The notes under the pieces: model-generated
Databases searched by the model: none
Seen by the model: the letters and a program-made list of their open reading frames with translations, nothing else
Told to the model about the DNA's origin: nothing
Translations under genes and position numbers: made by a program
Shown: one piece after another, positions 8,665 to 17,208 of the stretch
Layout: each line of letters starts with the position of its first letter
How positions within the stretch are numbered: position 1 is the first letter of the stretch
From: Gemmatimonadota bacterium
GTDB lineage: Bacteria; JAAXHH01
Direction of reading: 5' to 3'
Assembly: GCA_009838645.1 (NCBI GenBank)
Contig: VXRC01000049.1
Span: forward strand, 541,054-605,053
DNA: 64,000 bases

Positions 8665-9459
8665 ATGCGATTTGACAAGGAAAAACAGTGGATCGGCGCC
8701 GTGTACGCCGAAGACCTCGTCCTCATGGCCGAAATGCTGGCTGAAGATCCGTCTCTGGCAAATTTCAGCCACGAAGCTTTCGACGATCCTTACCGGGAGG
8801 GCCGCTTCCCGGTATATACCCTGTCTTTCGCCGTCGGCGGTCCTCCGCAACAGCAGATCGACTGGCGCCAGGTGGAACGAAAAACGAACTTCGACATGGT
8901 GAAGCTGCTCGTCGAAGCGGGCGCCGACCCCAATATCGAAAACGTGCACGGCCGGCCGCTCTGTATATGCCGTGAAGAACGTATGGCGCGGTACCTGATC
9001 GATCATGGCGGCGATATCAACCGGTGGCACGATAACGGGGGCGCGCCGGTGTATTTCGCGGTCTGGCAGATCGATCCCAACCGGTTGAAGATGCAGATCC
9101 GGCTGGGTGCCGATCCCGGACAGATCAATCCCCACAACGGATCATCCGCCTTTCATTCCGCCGCGGAAGTCAGGCCGGGCGACGAACAGGTTGCCGATCA
9201 CCTCGAGATCATTCACGTGCTCAAGGAAGCCGGCCTGGATCCGAACCACCGCGCGGGAGTCGGCGTCCAGTCGGACTGGGGCCCCGTCTACCAGGGCGAT
9301 GCACCGCTGCACATGGCCGCCCAGCTGAACAGGCCCGAAGTGATCGAGGCGCTGATTACCGCCGGCTGCAGCCGGTCCCAGACCAACGCCGCCGACGAAA
9401 CGCCGCGAGAAACAGCCCGCAGGGTCGGGCGCGGCGAGGACATCGTCCGTATGCTCTAG
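8665..9459 (+). CDS. ankyrin-repeat protein
   Basis: Protein of 264 aa; ATG at 8665 has GGGAG 7 bases upstream. Ankyrin repeats are clearest at MVKLLVEAGADPNIEN, MARYLIDHGGDINR, IIHVLKEAGLDPNH and APLHMAAQLNRPEVIEALITAG. The N-terminal ~50 residues are a degenerate first repeat without the YGFxSW module. It ends 19 bp before an SDR gene on the same strand, so the two may be co-transcribed. The 121-bp gap upstream holds a TTGACA at 8608-8613 without a convincing -10. Confidence 0.82.
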   Translation: MRFDKEKQWIGAVYAEDLVLMAEMLAEDPSLANFSHEAFDDPYREGRFPVYTLSFAVGGPPQQQIDWRQVERKTNFDMVKLLVEAGADPNIENVHGRPLCICREERMARYLIDHGGDINRWHDNGGAPVYFAVWQIDPNRLKMQIRLGADPGQINPHNGSSAFHSAAEVRPGDEQVADHLEIIHVLKEAGLDPNHRAGVGVQSDWGPVYQGDAPLHMAAQLNRPEVIEALITAGCSRSQTNAADETPRETARRVGRGEDIVRML

Positions 9460-9478
9460 GCTGGCGCGGAGACTGTCC

Positions 9479-10228
9479 ATGGCTTACGATTTTACCGGCA
9501 AAGCCGCCATGGTAACCGGTGCGTGCAATGGAATCGGGCGATTCACGACGATTGCCATGCTGGAGGCCGGAGCCTCGGTGACCGCGGCAGACCTGACCCC
9601 CTGTCCACGCAGCCTGGAGCTTTTTCGGACACGCAGCGAGAAGGTGCACTTCATTCGCGCCGATGTAACCGATGCCGCCCAGGTCAGGACAGCGGTACGG
9701 CAGACCAGAAAACGCTTCGGAAGCCTGGATTTCGCCGTCAACAACGCAGGTGTCTTCAGGTACCAGACACTGACGCACAAATGGAGAGAAGACCAGTGGG
9801 ATGACATGATCGACGTCAACCTCAAGGGCGTCTGGCTCTCCATGAAATACGAGATCCCCGTCATGCTCGATCAGGGCGGCGGGGCGATCGTAAACGTCTC
9901 GTCCGTCGCCGGCCTTGTGGGCATAGGCGGCATGTCCGGCTACGCCGCCAGCAAGCACGGCGTGATCGGCCTGACGAAATCCGCGGCGCTGGAATACGCC
10001 CGGGAAGGCATTCGAATCAACGCGGTATGCCCCGGCAGCCTGACCCGACCGTCCCTTCGCTTCCCTCGCGTCTTCACCGAGGTCAAGGAGGACGACGGAC
10101 GGCACCCCATGGGACGTTGGTGCAGGGGCGAGGAAGTGGCGGACGCTATTCTCTGGCTGTGTTCGGACCGGTCCTCCTTCACGACGGGCCACGCCCTGTC
10201 GGTAGACGGCGGATGGGCAGCTCGCTGA
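9479..10228 (+). CDS. SDR family NAD(P)-dependent oxidoreductase
   Basis: Protein of 249 aa, the usual length for a classical SDR. It has the Rossmann motif TGACNGIG (residues about 14-21), NNAG near 90, a catalytic Ser in NVSSVAG, YAASK (Tyr/Lys pair), and the C-terminal SVDGGW signature. It reduces or oxidises a hydroxyl/carbonyl substrate that cannot be told from the sequence. The Cys/Pro-rich segment after the second strand (PCPRSLELF) is atypical. It lies directly behind an ankyrin gene and 75 bp before the ZIP transporter gene. Confidence 0.9.
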   Translation: MAYDFTGKAAMVTGACNGIGRFTTIAMLEAGASVTAADLTPCPRSLELFRTRSEKVHFIRADVTDAAQVRTAVRQTRKRFGSLDFAVNNAGVFRYQTLTHKWREDQWDDMIDVNLKGVWLSMKYEIPVMLDQGGGAIVNVSSVAGLVGIGGMSGYAASKHGVIGLTKSAALEYAREGIRINAVCPGSLTRPSLRFPRVFTEVKEDDGRHPMGRWCRGEEVADAILWLCSDRSSFTTGHALSVDGGWAAR

Positions 10229-10303
10229 AAGACGTACTGCTTCAGGCCACAGAATCTCAGGCCCGACCGCTTTTCGATTTTCAACGACCGGAGTATCAAA
10301 CTC

Positions 10304-11161
10304 ATGTCCCTCTTGACTTTCAAACTACTTTCCGCGGCCGCGATACTCGCCATCGCGGTGATCGGTGGGTTGATCCCCCTCTACGCCGCCAGACACGAAA
10401 ACAGCCGGCGGTTTTTCTCGCTGGGAAACGCTTTCGCAGGCGGACTGTTTCTGGGTGTCGGTTTTATCCACCTGCTGCCGGAGGGCATGGAAAAGCTCGA
10501 GGGGGTCACGGACTACCCCCTGGCCGTATTGCTGGCCGCGATCGGCCTGGTGGGACTGCTGCTGATCGATCGCGTCGTTTACGGGGAGCACCACGACACC
10601 GGGCATACCGAGGACGGTGAACAGCACTGCATCTACCCGTACGTGCTGCTGGTGCTGCTGTCGGTGCATTCCGTCATCGCAGGCATATCCCTCGGCATCG
10701 AATCCCATTTTTCGGGACTGGCCATCATATTGCTCGGGATCCTCTGCCACAAGGGATCGGCCGCCTTCGCCCTGATGATCAGCGTCCTGCGGGCCGGCAT
10801 CGAACAGCGGCGCCATCGGCCCATCCTGGCGGTTTTCGTATCGATGACGCCGATGGGTATTCTGATCGGCATGGGGGCCGCCATGACCCTGCATGAGAGC
10901 GAGACCGTTACGACCGTGATCGAGGGGAGTTTCAACGCCCTTGCGGCGGGAACGTTCATCTACGTGGCCATCATCGACATCATCGACGCGGAGCTTTCGA
11001 GGCGCAATGTACGCGTAGCGAAATTCGTCATGAGCGTACTCGCCGGCGAAGACGACCAGCCCATGCCCACCCGGGACCACGACCGCTTGTATAAATTCGC
11101 CCTGGTCATCCTGGGTATCGGACTGATGGCGCTGCTGGTGGAATGGGCGCACGCCCACTGA
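10304..11161 (+). CDS. ZIP family divalent metal transporter
   Basis: Protein of 285 aa with about eight hydrophobic segments. The family signature is visible: HSVIAGISLG in the fourth helix and HKGSAAFAL in the fifth, which supply the metal-site histidines, plus a His-rich loop (EHHDTGHTEDGEQH, about residues 95-108). It should move zinc, iron or a related divalent cation across the inner membrane. The His-to-Lys context in helix 5 (HKG instead of the commoner HE-) may alter selectivity. It converges on the Gfo/Idh/MocA gene ending at 11185. Confidence 0.85.
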   Translation: MSLLTFKLLSAAAILAIAVIGGLIPLYAARHENSRRFFSLGNAFAGGLFLGVGFIHLLPEGMEKLEGVTDYPLAVLLAAIGLVGLLLIDRVVYGEHHDTGHTEDGEQHCIYPYVLLVLLSVHSVIAGISLGIESHFSGLAIILLGILCHKGSAAFALMISVLRAGIEQRRHRPILAVFVSMTPMGILIGMGAAMTLHESETVTTVIEGSFNALAAGTFIYVAIIDIIDAELSRRNVRVAKFVMSVLAGEDDQPMPTRDHDRLYKFALVILGIGLMALLVEWAHAH

Positions 11162-11184
11162 CCTGCGGCATACCTCCCGCCCAC

Positions 11185-12228
11185 TCAGCCGATGTGCACC
11201 TTTTCGCCGGTCTTCGCGCTGTCGTACATCGCATCGAGCAGTTGCATGTACCGGTAGGCGTCGTTCGCATCGACATCGGGTGCTACGCGGCCGGCGACCG
11301 CCCGGGCGAAGTGTTCGACTTCGTGGAAGAAGGGCAGGCCGTCTTTCGGCGGATCGGAATGGGGCACGTCGGATTCGTCGTCGATCTCCCGGGAGGTGAA
11401 AACGCCGTCCTCCATGTTCCACAGTTGACCGTGGGAATAGGCGCCCTCGCTACCGTAGACCTCCACTACGGTGGGCGTATCGCAGTGCACCCATCGGGAA
11501 CAGTCGATCTGGATCGTCTTTCCTCCTTCGAAACCGGCTATCCCCGAGAAATAGTCTTCGGCCGGTCCTTCCGGTCCGTCATACAGTGCCTCGACGACGT
11601 GCTTGGCGGCAAAGGCCCACTGGGGATCCGGACAGCCCATCCACCACCAGGCCAGGTCCAGTTCGTGGGACGCGTGCTGGCCCAAAGCGCCGCCCTTCTG
11701 GCCGAAGACGTGGGTCCAGGCTTCGGGACTGTCCAACGGCGCCCTGTGGTTGTATTTCAGAAAGATGCGGGCGTGATACGGTTCGCCGATGCGCCCCCGG
11801 CTCAACGCGACGCGCGTCCTGCGGTTCACCGGGGCATGACGCATGAAGAAGCAGAACTGCATCGTTACGCCGGCGCGCTCGGCCGCTTCCTTGAACGTCA
11901 GGATGTGGTCGGCGCGGGTGGCGTGCGGTTTCTGCACCAGCACGTGCTTGCCCGCGGCAATCGCGTCGAGGACCATGGGATAGCGGGCGGGCGGATTCAC
12001 CGCCAGGAGGACGGCTTCCACGTCCTTGTCGGCCAGCAGGTCCTGGTAGGGTCCGTACAGACGGGGGATGCCCTCCTCACGGCCCACCCGACCCAGTCGC
12101 TCCTCGATCAGGTCGCTTATCGCGACGACGTCGAGCAGCTTGCTCGCACAGGCCGAACGAATGGCGGCATGGCCGGCCCCTCCGCAGCCCACTACACCGA
12201 ACCGAATCGCTCTTTCCTTTTGTGTCAT
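11185..12228 (-). CDS. Gfo/Idh/MocA family oxidoreductase
   Basis: Protein of 347 aa. The N-terminal Rossmann motif is GVVGCGGAGHA (about 10-20) and the catalytic-lysine motif is QKP (in HVLVQKP), followed by the alpha/beta C-terminal domain with the HDLAWWW-like segment written here as HELDLAWWW. It is a predicted NAD(P)-dependent sugar or cyclitol dehydrogenase of unknown substrate. It is the last gene of a minus-strand run that begins at dinB, 31 bp after pdxH. Confidence 0.88.
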   Translation of the reverse strand: MTQKERAIRFGVVGCGGAGHAAIRSACASKLLDVVAISDLIEERLGRVGREEGIPRLYGPYQDLLADKDVEAVLLAVNPPARYPMVLDAIAAGKHVLVQKPHATRADHILTFKEAAERAGVTMQFCFFMRHAPVNRRTRVALSRGRIGEPYHARIFLKYNHRAPLDSPEAWTHVFGQKGGALGQHASHELDLAWWWMGCPDPQWAFAAKHVVEALYDGPEGPAEDYFSGIAGFEGGKTIQIDCSRWVHCDTPTVVEVYGSEGAYSHGQLWNMEDGVFTSREIDDESDVPHSDPPKDGLPFFHEVEHFARAVAGRVAPDVDANDAYRYMQLLDAMYDSAKTGEKVHIG

Positions 12229-12247
12229 CGTTTGTTTCCCGTGTTGG

Positions 12248-12277
12248 GAACGGCGGGATCTAGGGCGACAGCCGTTC
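12248..12277 (-). terminator. inverted repeat at the end of pdxH
   Basis: GAACGGC at 12248-12254 and GCCGTTC at 12271-12277 form a perfect 7-bp stem with a 16-base loop that includes the pdxH stop codon. No T-run follows on the minus strand, so it is more likely an RNA hairpin between co-transcribed genes than a full terminator. Confidence 0.25.
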
Positions 12278-12898
12278 GATCACCCAATGACCGTCTGCGC
12301 CGCGCCGGTAACGTATACGATCGTGCAGGCGTAGTTCCCGTCCCTGCCAGAATTCGAACTCATCGGGCGAAACGCGGTATCCGCCCCAGTCTTCGGGACA
12401 GGGAACGTCACCTGATGGGTGTTCCGCCTTTAGTGCCTCGTAGCGGTCTTCCAGCACCTTCCGATCGGAAATGACCTCGCTCTGACTCGAGGCCAGGGCC
12501 GCCAGGCGGCTTTCCAGGGGCCTGGACCGGAAGTAACGGGCGGATTCTTCTTCGGATACCCGGTGAACCGCGCCCGCAATCCGGATCTGGCGTCCGAGCT
12601 CGCGCCAGTAGAACACCAGCGCGGCCCTGGGATTCTCGTCCAGGTCCCGGCTCTTCGCGCTTCGGTAGTCCGTGTAGAATACGAACCCCCGCTCGTCGAC
12701 CCCCCGCAGCACGACGATCCTGGCCGACGGCACGCCGGCCCGCGAAGCCGTGGCGACCGTCATTACGTCCGCCAGCTCGATTCCCGCGTCGACCGCGTTC
12801 CCGAACCAGATGTCGAACTGCTTGAACGGATCTGGATTCAGATCCTGTTCTTCCAGACTGCCGAATACGTATTCCCTGCGGAGTGCGTCCGGGTCCAT
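12260..12898 (-). CDS. pdxH: pyridoxamine 5'-phosphate oxidase
   Basis: Protein of 212 aa, matching the PdxH length (about 210-220). It converts pyridoxine/pyridoxamine 5'-phosphate to pyridoxal 5'-phosphate with FMN and O2. Visible family motifs are PFKQFDIWF, PSARIVVLRGVDERGFVFYTDY, SAKSRDLDENPRAALVFYW, the SRPLESRLAALASSQS segment, and the C-terminal W-GYRVSP-EFEFWQG and RLHDRIRYRR signature. ATG at 12898 has GGAAAG 8 bases upstream. It follows the DUF1761 gene by 50 bp in a minus-strand run. Confidence 0.95.
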   Translation of the reverse strand: MDPDALRREYVFGSLEEQDLNPDPFKQFDIWFGNAVDAGIELADVMTVATASRAGVPSARIVVLRGVDERGFVFYTDYRSAKSRDLDENPRAALVFYWRELGRQIRIAGAVHRVSEEESARYFRSRPLESRLAALASSQSEVISDRKVLEDRYEALKAEHPSGDVPCPEDWGGYRVSPDEFEFWQGRELRLHDRIRYRRGADGHWVIERLSP

Positions 12899-12948
12899 GA
12901 GGGTGCTTTCCGTGCTGTCCGTGCTGCCGTGTGGTCCGTACGGTCCGC

Positions 12949-13353
12949 CTACCGCCATATGGCGAGAATCGCGCCCATCACCACGCTGTAGAGCACGCGG
13001 TATCCGGACTGGATCAACCACAGTTTCAGCCCCGTGTCGCCGAAGGCGGCGTCTGAAGCCATCGCCGTGGCGATAAAGCCGATGCCCACGAGGAGTCCGA
13101 TCGTCACGCCTCCGCCCAGCGTCGATATGTTCAAGGCGCTGATTAACATCGCGAGTACGACCGCCGTAATCAGTGCGGTGAAGAAACTGATGACGAAGGG
13201 GGTGGCGGACGGCTGAATCTGGTCCGCCGTCTTGCCCAGCGCGGACAACCACGCTTCGCCGAAAATCGGGCCGTACCAGATCGCGCCGAGTGCGAATCCA
13301 GCGACGGTTGCCACGAGAATGGCCAGCCAGTTCAGTCCGGTTAACTCAAGCAT
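12949..13353 (-). CDS. DUF1761 family membrane protein
   Basis: Protein of 134 aa with four hydrophobic segments. The opening LNWLAILVATVAGFALGAIWYGP and the following FGEAWL fit the DUF1761 family of small integral membrane proteins of unknown function. ATG at 13353 is set by a strong AGGAGG five bases upstream. It lies 25 bp after the GyrI-like gene and 50 bp before pdxH. Confidence 0.8.
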   Translation of the reverse strand: MLELTGLNWLAILVATVAGFALGAIWYGPIFGEAWLSALGKTADQIQPSATPFVISFFTALITAVVLAMLISALNISTLGGGVTIGLLVGIGFIATAMASDAAFGDTGLKLWLIQSGYRVLYSVVMGAILAIWR

Positions 13354-13378
13354 GACGCCTCCTTGGTTCAGCAGGGGT

Positions 13379-14071
13379 TTATTGTGGTACGTCGGTCTCT
13401 TCCAATGGTTCGCTTTCGGTTTCACCGGTGGATTCCGAGATGGTTCCGTCATCCGGAGATTCCATCATCGGCTTGATCACGTACCGCAGGATGGTGACGT
13501 ATTCCTCGGGGTTTCCCCTGAAAATCATGCCGGGTCCCTTCAGGTACTCTTCTTCGTGAGGGCCGGCGAAGGTATATCCTCTTTCCGCCGCGAAGCTCCG
13601 CAGTCTTTCAATGGAGGGTGTTTCGTCTTCATAGGGACCGATGTAGAGCAGTTCCACGACTTCTCCGTAATCCCAGGTCGAAAGCGAAACCGTCATGCCG
13701 GGTATGTGGACGTACTCCGGCAGTTCCTCCACTGAATCGGGAACGGGTATGCCATAGATACCGACCCACTCTTCCCTGGGCTGATCGGGCGAGACCGGCC
13801 AGCGGGCCCTGGGCGCCGGCAGGGGCCAGTAATCCACGCCATCGACACTGTAGTACAGATCGTACAGCAATTCGTAAGCTTCGGATGCAACGTGGTCCGG
13901 GTCGCCCCTGGCCTCGACCACGATCATCCGCTGGGGCTGCATGGTTGAAATCGCGGGTTCGACGAGATGGCCATAGGAGGAAAGGTCGGGGCCCTTCCAC
14001 AGATAATACCCCATGACGGACACACCGGCCACGACCGCGACGACAAAGACCAGCAACAGTTTTTTTATCAT
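13379..14071 (-). CDS. membrane-anchored GyrI-like small-molecule-binding protein
   Basis: Protein of 230 aa. Residues about 3-23 form a single hydrophobic anchor or signal segment (KKLLLVFVVAVVAGVSVMG). The rest matches the GyrI-like/effector-binding fold: an internal strand-helix repeat with VVELLYIGPYEDETPSIERL, then a GYTFAGPHEEEYLKGP turn and VTILRYVIKP as final strand. The acidic C-terminal ~25 residues are low complexity. GyrI-like domains bind hydrophobic or cationic small molecules, usually as part of AraC/MerR regulators; here the domain is alone and faces outward from the membrane. GGGAGGATT precedes the ATG. It lies 57 bp behind dinB. Confidence 0.72.
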   Translation of the reverse strand: MIKKLLLVFVVAVVAGVSVMGYYLWKGPDLSSYGHLVEPAISTMQPQRMIVVEARGDPDHVASEAYELLYDLYYSVDGVDYWPLPAPRARWPVSPDQPREEWVGIYGIPVPDSVEELPEYVHIPGMTVSLSTWDYGEVVELLYIGPYEDETPSIERLRSFAAERGYTFAGPHEEEYLKGPGMIFRGNPEEYVTILRYVIKPMMESPDDGTISESTGETESEPLEETDVPQ

Positions 14072-14105
14072 AATCCTCCCATCCCCGTCATTCGCGGGTT
14101 CGAAC

Positions 14106-14141
14106 GCGGATCAGGCTTTCATCGCGGATCAGGCTTTCATC
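14106..14141. repeat. 18-bp perfect tandem duplication at the dinB stop
   Basis: Two identical 18-bp units (14106-14123 and 14124-14141) are followed by a partial third. On the minus strand each reads GATGAAAGCCTGATCCGC, covering the last codons and the TGA stop of dinB. The downstream copy therefore repeats the M-K-A-stop ending in the same frame. Confidence 0.9.
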
Positions 14142-15298
14142 GCGGATGCGCCGTGCCGTATGGCGCGGCGGCCGTAGCGGTCCCTGATGGTGTCGAGGGC
14201 GCGCACGAGACGATCGGACTTCCCGTCGCCTTCCCTGAATAGATCCGTTTGCACCGGTTCCTCCGGCCTTACCAGATTGCCGACGGCCACGCCGAGCAGC
14301 CGAATGCCCGTCCTGCCGTCCCATACGCCGTCGAACAGTTCCACGGCCGTCTTGCCGATGACGAAATCGTTGTCTGTCGGCGCCACGGCCGCCTGCCGTG
14401 TGAGGGTCTTGAAGTCCCCGAACCGGACCTTGACCCGGACCGTCCTGCCCAGCCGCCCCGCTTTCCGCAGCCGGCGTCCCACCTTGTCGCTCTGGTCCAC
14501 CAGCACGCCGTGGCATTCCTCCCGGTCCGACAGGTCCGTGCCGAACGTGTTCTCGTGGCCCACCGACTTCGCGGGATGCCCGGTCACCACGGGCCGGTCG
14601 TCCTGTCCCCGGGAGATCCGCGCGAAATGGGCGCCGGCGGCGTTACCGAGCAACCGTTGCAGTTCCTCCGATGATCGCTGCTGCACATCCCCGATCATCC
14701 GGAGTCCGTGACGGACCATGCGATCCTGCATGTCCCTGCCCGCGCCCCACAGGCAGGATACGGGCAGGGGCGCCAGGAAATCCATCACGCGGACCGGAGG
14801 GACGATCACCAGGCCGTCGGGCTTGTCCAGGTCGGAGGCCACTTTGGACACGAATTTGCACGGCGACACGCCGACGGAAATGGTGAGGCGCGTTTCCTTC
14901 AGCACGTCCGCCTTGATCGACCGGGCGATCGCTTCGCCGTCGCCGAACAGCTGCGACGAACCAGTGACGTCCAGGAACGCCTCGTCGAGCGACAACGGTT
15001 CGACGAGGGGCGTGTACCGGTGGAAGACCTCCTGTACCTGCCGTGAAACCGCTCCGTAAGCCTCCGATCTGACGGGCAGGAAGATCCCATGGGGACACAG
15101 CTTCCTGGCCGTCGTGCCCGGCATGGCGGAATGGACACCGTATTCGCGCGCCTCGTAGGAACAGGTCGACACGACGGACCGCGGTCCATCGCCGCCGACG
15201 ATGACCGGCTTGCCGCGCAGTTCGGGACGGTCCCGCTGCTCGACGGCCGCGAAGAAGGCATCCATATCCGCGTGCAGGATGGTGCGTGGGCTATTCAC
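14129..15298 (-). CDS. dinB: DNA polymerase IV (Y family)
   Basis: Protein of 389 aa from a GTG at 15298. It is an error-prone translesion polymerase. Catalytic motifs are DMDAFFAAVEQRD near the N-terminus and SLDEAFLDVT near residue 100. STCSYEAREYGVHSAMPG and the thumb helix-hairpin-helix (W-GAGRDMQDRM) follow, with the little-finger domain completing a typical length. An upstream start at 15382 would add 28 residues that do not resemble the family. A minus-strand TATAGT at 15347-15342, about 45 bp ahead of the GTG, fits a -10 for this start. It leads the minus-strand run dinB - GyrI-like - DUF1761 - pdxH - oxidoreductase. Confidence 0.92.
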   Translation of the reverse strand: MNSPRTILHADMDAFFAAVEQRDRPELRGKPVIVGGDGPRSVVSTCSYEAREYGVHSAMPGTTARKLCPHGIFLPVRSEAYGAVSRQVQEVFHRYTPLVEPLSLDEAFLDVTGSSQLFGDGEAIARSIKADVLKETRLTISVGVSPCKFVSKVASDLDKPDGLVIVPPVRVMDFLAPLPVSCLWGAGRDMQDRMVRHGLRMIGDVQQRSSEELQRLLGNAAGAHFARISRGQDDRPVVTGHPAKSVGHENTFGTDLSDREECHGVLVDQSDKVGRRLRKAGRLGRTVRVKVRFGDFKTLTRQAAVAPTDNDFVIGKTAVELFDGVWDGRTGIRLLGVAVGNLVRPEEPVQTDLFREGDGKSDRLVRALDTIRDRYGRRAIRHGASAMKA

Positions 15299-15341
15299 GG
15301 CAGATGCAAAAACGCTGTGGATGTGTATGTGTTGACTGAAT

Positions 15342-15347
15342 ACTATA
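15342..15347 (-). promoter_or_regulatory. possible -10 element of dinB
   Basis: TATAGT on the minus strand lies 44 bases before the dinB GTG. No matching -35 is apparent. No LexA-type palindrome of the enterobacterial or Gram-positive kind is visible in the 149-bp intergenic region, which also carries the start of the divergent ankyrin gene. Confidence 0.25.
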
Positions 15348-15447
15348 CATCCAATTAAACTAAACGCACGGCTGGCATACAAGGGCTTTGTTGATCGGCA
15401 GGCTCAGGGCGTCTTTTCACCGTACTACCGACGGAAGTGAGGCCATC

Positions 15448-16065
15448 GTGTCCGAACATGCAGACCTGAACGCGACCTTGATCGACGCCGTGGAGAACGG
15501 CGACCTGGCGAAGGTTCACAGGGCGATCGAGCAAGGTGCCGACGCGGCGATCATTACCCCCGCGCACATACCGCCTCAGCAGGAAACCGATGAACACTAC
15601 GAGATCATGAGATACCTTTTTACCGTGGGCACCGACGTGAACTTTGCGGGATTCGACGAGGGCATCCTCATGACGTTTTCCGCCTACCGCGGCCAACTGC
15701 GGTACCTGCGCCTATACCTGGAAGTGGGTGCCGGGGCGGACATCAATCTCGCCCAGCCCATGAACGGCGTCACGGGACTGCACGTGGCGGTCCAGCACAA
15801 CCTCCCGGACGTCGTGCGTTTCTTCCTCGAGAACGGCGCCAACGTCGACCAGGCCTGCCACGAAGACGCGCCGACGACCGACCCCGGACACGTATACGGT
15901 GAAACGGCCCTGCATTTCGCCGCCGCGGGGGCCGACCGGGAAATCGTCGAATTGCTCCTGGCCCACGGCGCGGACCGATCGGCGAAATCCTCCAGGGGAG
16001 AAACACCGCTGGACTACGCGGTCCGCAACCATCGGCCGCCGGACGTGCTGCAGTTGTTCGGTTAA
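15448..16065 (+). CDS. small ankyrin-repeat protein
   Basis: Protein of 205 aa from a GTG at 15448 with GTGAGG upstream; a TTG at 15388 is an alternative. About five ankyrin repeats fill the protein: TLIDAVENGDLAKVHRAIEQGAD, YLFTVGTDVNFAG, VTGLHVAVQHNLPDVVRFFL, TALHFAAAGADREIVELLL and TPLDYAVRNHRPPDVLQLF. There is no extra domain. It is divergent from dinB. A protein-binding role is expected; the partner is unknown. Confidence 0.85.
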   Translation: MSEHADLNATLIDAVENGDLAKVHRAIEQGADAAIITPAHIPPQQETDEHYEIMRYLFTVGTDVNFAGFDEGILMTFSAYRGQLRYLRLYLEVGAGADINLAQPMNGVTGLHVAVQHNLPDVVRFFLENGANVDQACHEDAPTTDPGHVYGETALHFAAAGADREIVELLLAHGADRSAKSSRGETPLDYAVRNHRPPDVLQLFG

Positions 16066-16089
16066 GATGTTAATTCGATGAAATGCGTT

Positions 16090-17193
16090 TCAGTGCGAAC
16101 CCGGCTGCAGCCGGCGCGGCATGCGGAAGTCCAGGAGCGCTTCTTGAAACTCGGGCGTAGGTACCGGGTCGGTTGCACACCTGAACGTCCAGCCGTCGGC
16201 TTCTACTGACGGGTTTCCATAAAGCCCTGACAGCACGCTCACCATACACTCCGAACAGTCGATGGAAGACCGGACGGGGTATACCGCACCTGTGCGGCCT
16301 GCGCCGGTTCCTGTGCCCGTGCCCGCGCCAGTGCTTGCGCCCGTCGCCGCGCCCTTCCCCGCCCTCCTGGACAACTCGTCCGAATAGCGTGTCAGCGAAA
16401 TCCGGTATCCCGTCCCATCGCGCGCGACGCAGACCAGGTGGCCCCGGTCCACGCATTCTGTGCGGATGGTGTTCCACGGGATGATTACGCGCGGATTCGA
16501 GACGCGGTAGCGCAGGTCCGGCGTCCATTCCAGGGCAACGGCCAGGACGGGCAGTCGGTCCTTCACGTCGCAGAATGCCCTGGCGAATGCTAAATCGGTG
16601 TGATAATCCGGCAGAAAAGCCCTGGCGTTTCCATGGTGAATCAGGAACAGCAGGGCGCCCCGCTTTCCTTCCGCGTGCATCTGTGCCAGGGCGAGCAGAT
16701 GCCTGCGCCCCCGGTCCGTGACCGCGTCGGGAAACATGGCGATACCGTTCGCGGACAGGGTACAGGACTTGACTTCCAGGTACAGGTCTGCCGCATTGTC
16801 CCGCAAGAGGAGGTCGAACCGGTGGACGCCGACGGTCACCTCCGTTCCCGCGACCTCGAAGTCCCTCAGTCCGGGGACCGCCCTGTCTTCGACCAGGTTG
16901 CGTGCCGCGAGGTTGTTCAGATGGGTGTGGAGGAACACGATGCGCTCCCGGTAGCGCACGGCCATCACCGTATACCGCGTCCTTCGGTCCGCCCGTCGGC
17001 CGTGATCGGCCAGGATCAGCCGTACCCCCGGCAGAAGCAGTTCTCTCATCCTGCCGGGATTCGGCATGAAGACGTACTCCTCCATGCCGTCGATCAGGCA
17101 CGTTACGCTGAATCGGTTGGCCCGGGACAGATACGTCCCCTCGACGAGGGAGAGGGAAGTAATGGGCGGGTAGAACGAAGGTTCAGATGGCAT
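16090..17193 (-). CDS. sfsA: SfsA family nuclease with C-terminal extension
   Basis: Protein of 367 aa against about 235 for typical SfsA. Residues about 16-232 carry the family features: R-NRF-V-C-I-G, MPNPGRMRELLLPG, the nuclease-like LYLEVKSCTL near 138-146, FPDAVTDRGRRHL and LLFLIHHGNARAF. From 233 there is an unrecognised segment, then a Gly/Thr/Ala linker (about 279-302, rich in GTGTG), then a Cys-containing tail (CSEC). SfsA proteins bind DNA and have been linked to nuclease activity and maltose gene regulation. The gene starts 15 bp after the SelA-like gene, so they form one unit. Confidence 0.85.
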   Translation of the reverse strand: MPSEPSFYPPITSLSLVEGTYLSRANRFSVTCLIDGMEEYVFMPNPGRMRELLLPGVRLILADHGRRADRRTRYTVMAVRYRERIVFLHTHLNNLAARNLVEDRAVPGLRDFEVAGTEVTVGVHRFDLLLRDNAADLYLEVKSCTLSANGIAMFPDAVTDRGRRHLLALAQMHAEGKRGALLFLIHHGNARAFLPDYHTDLAFARAFCDVKDRLPVLAVALEWTPDLRYRVSNPRVIIPWNTIRTECVDRGHLVCVARDGTGYRISLTRYSDELSRRAGKGAATGASTGAGTGTGTGAGRTGAVYPVRSSIDCSECMVSVLSGLYGNPSVEADGWTFRCATDPVPTPEFQEALLDFRMPRRLQPGSH

Positions 17194-17208
17194 GCCGATC
17201 CTGCGCGC

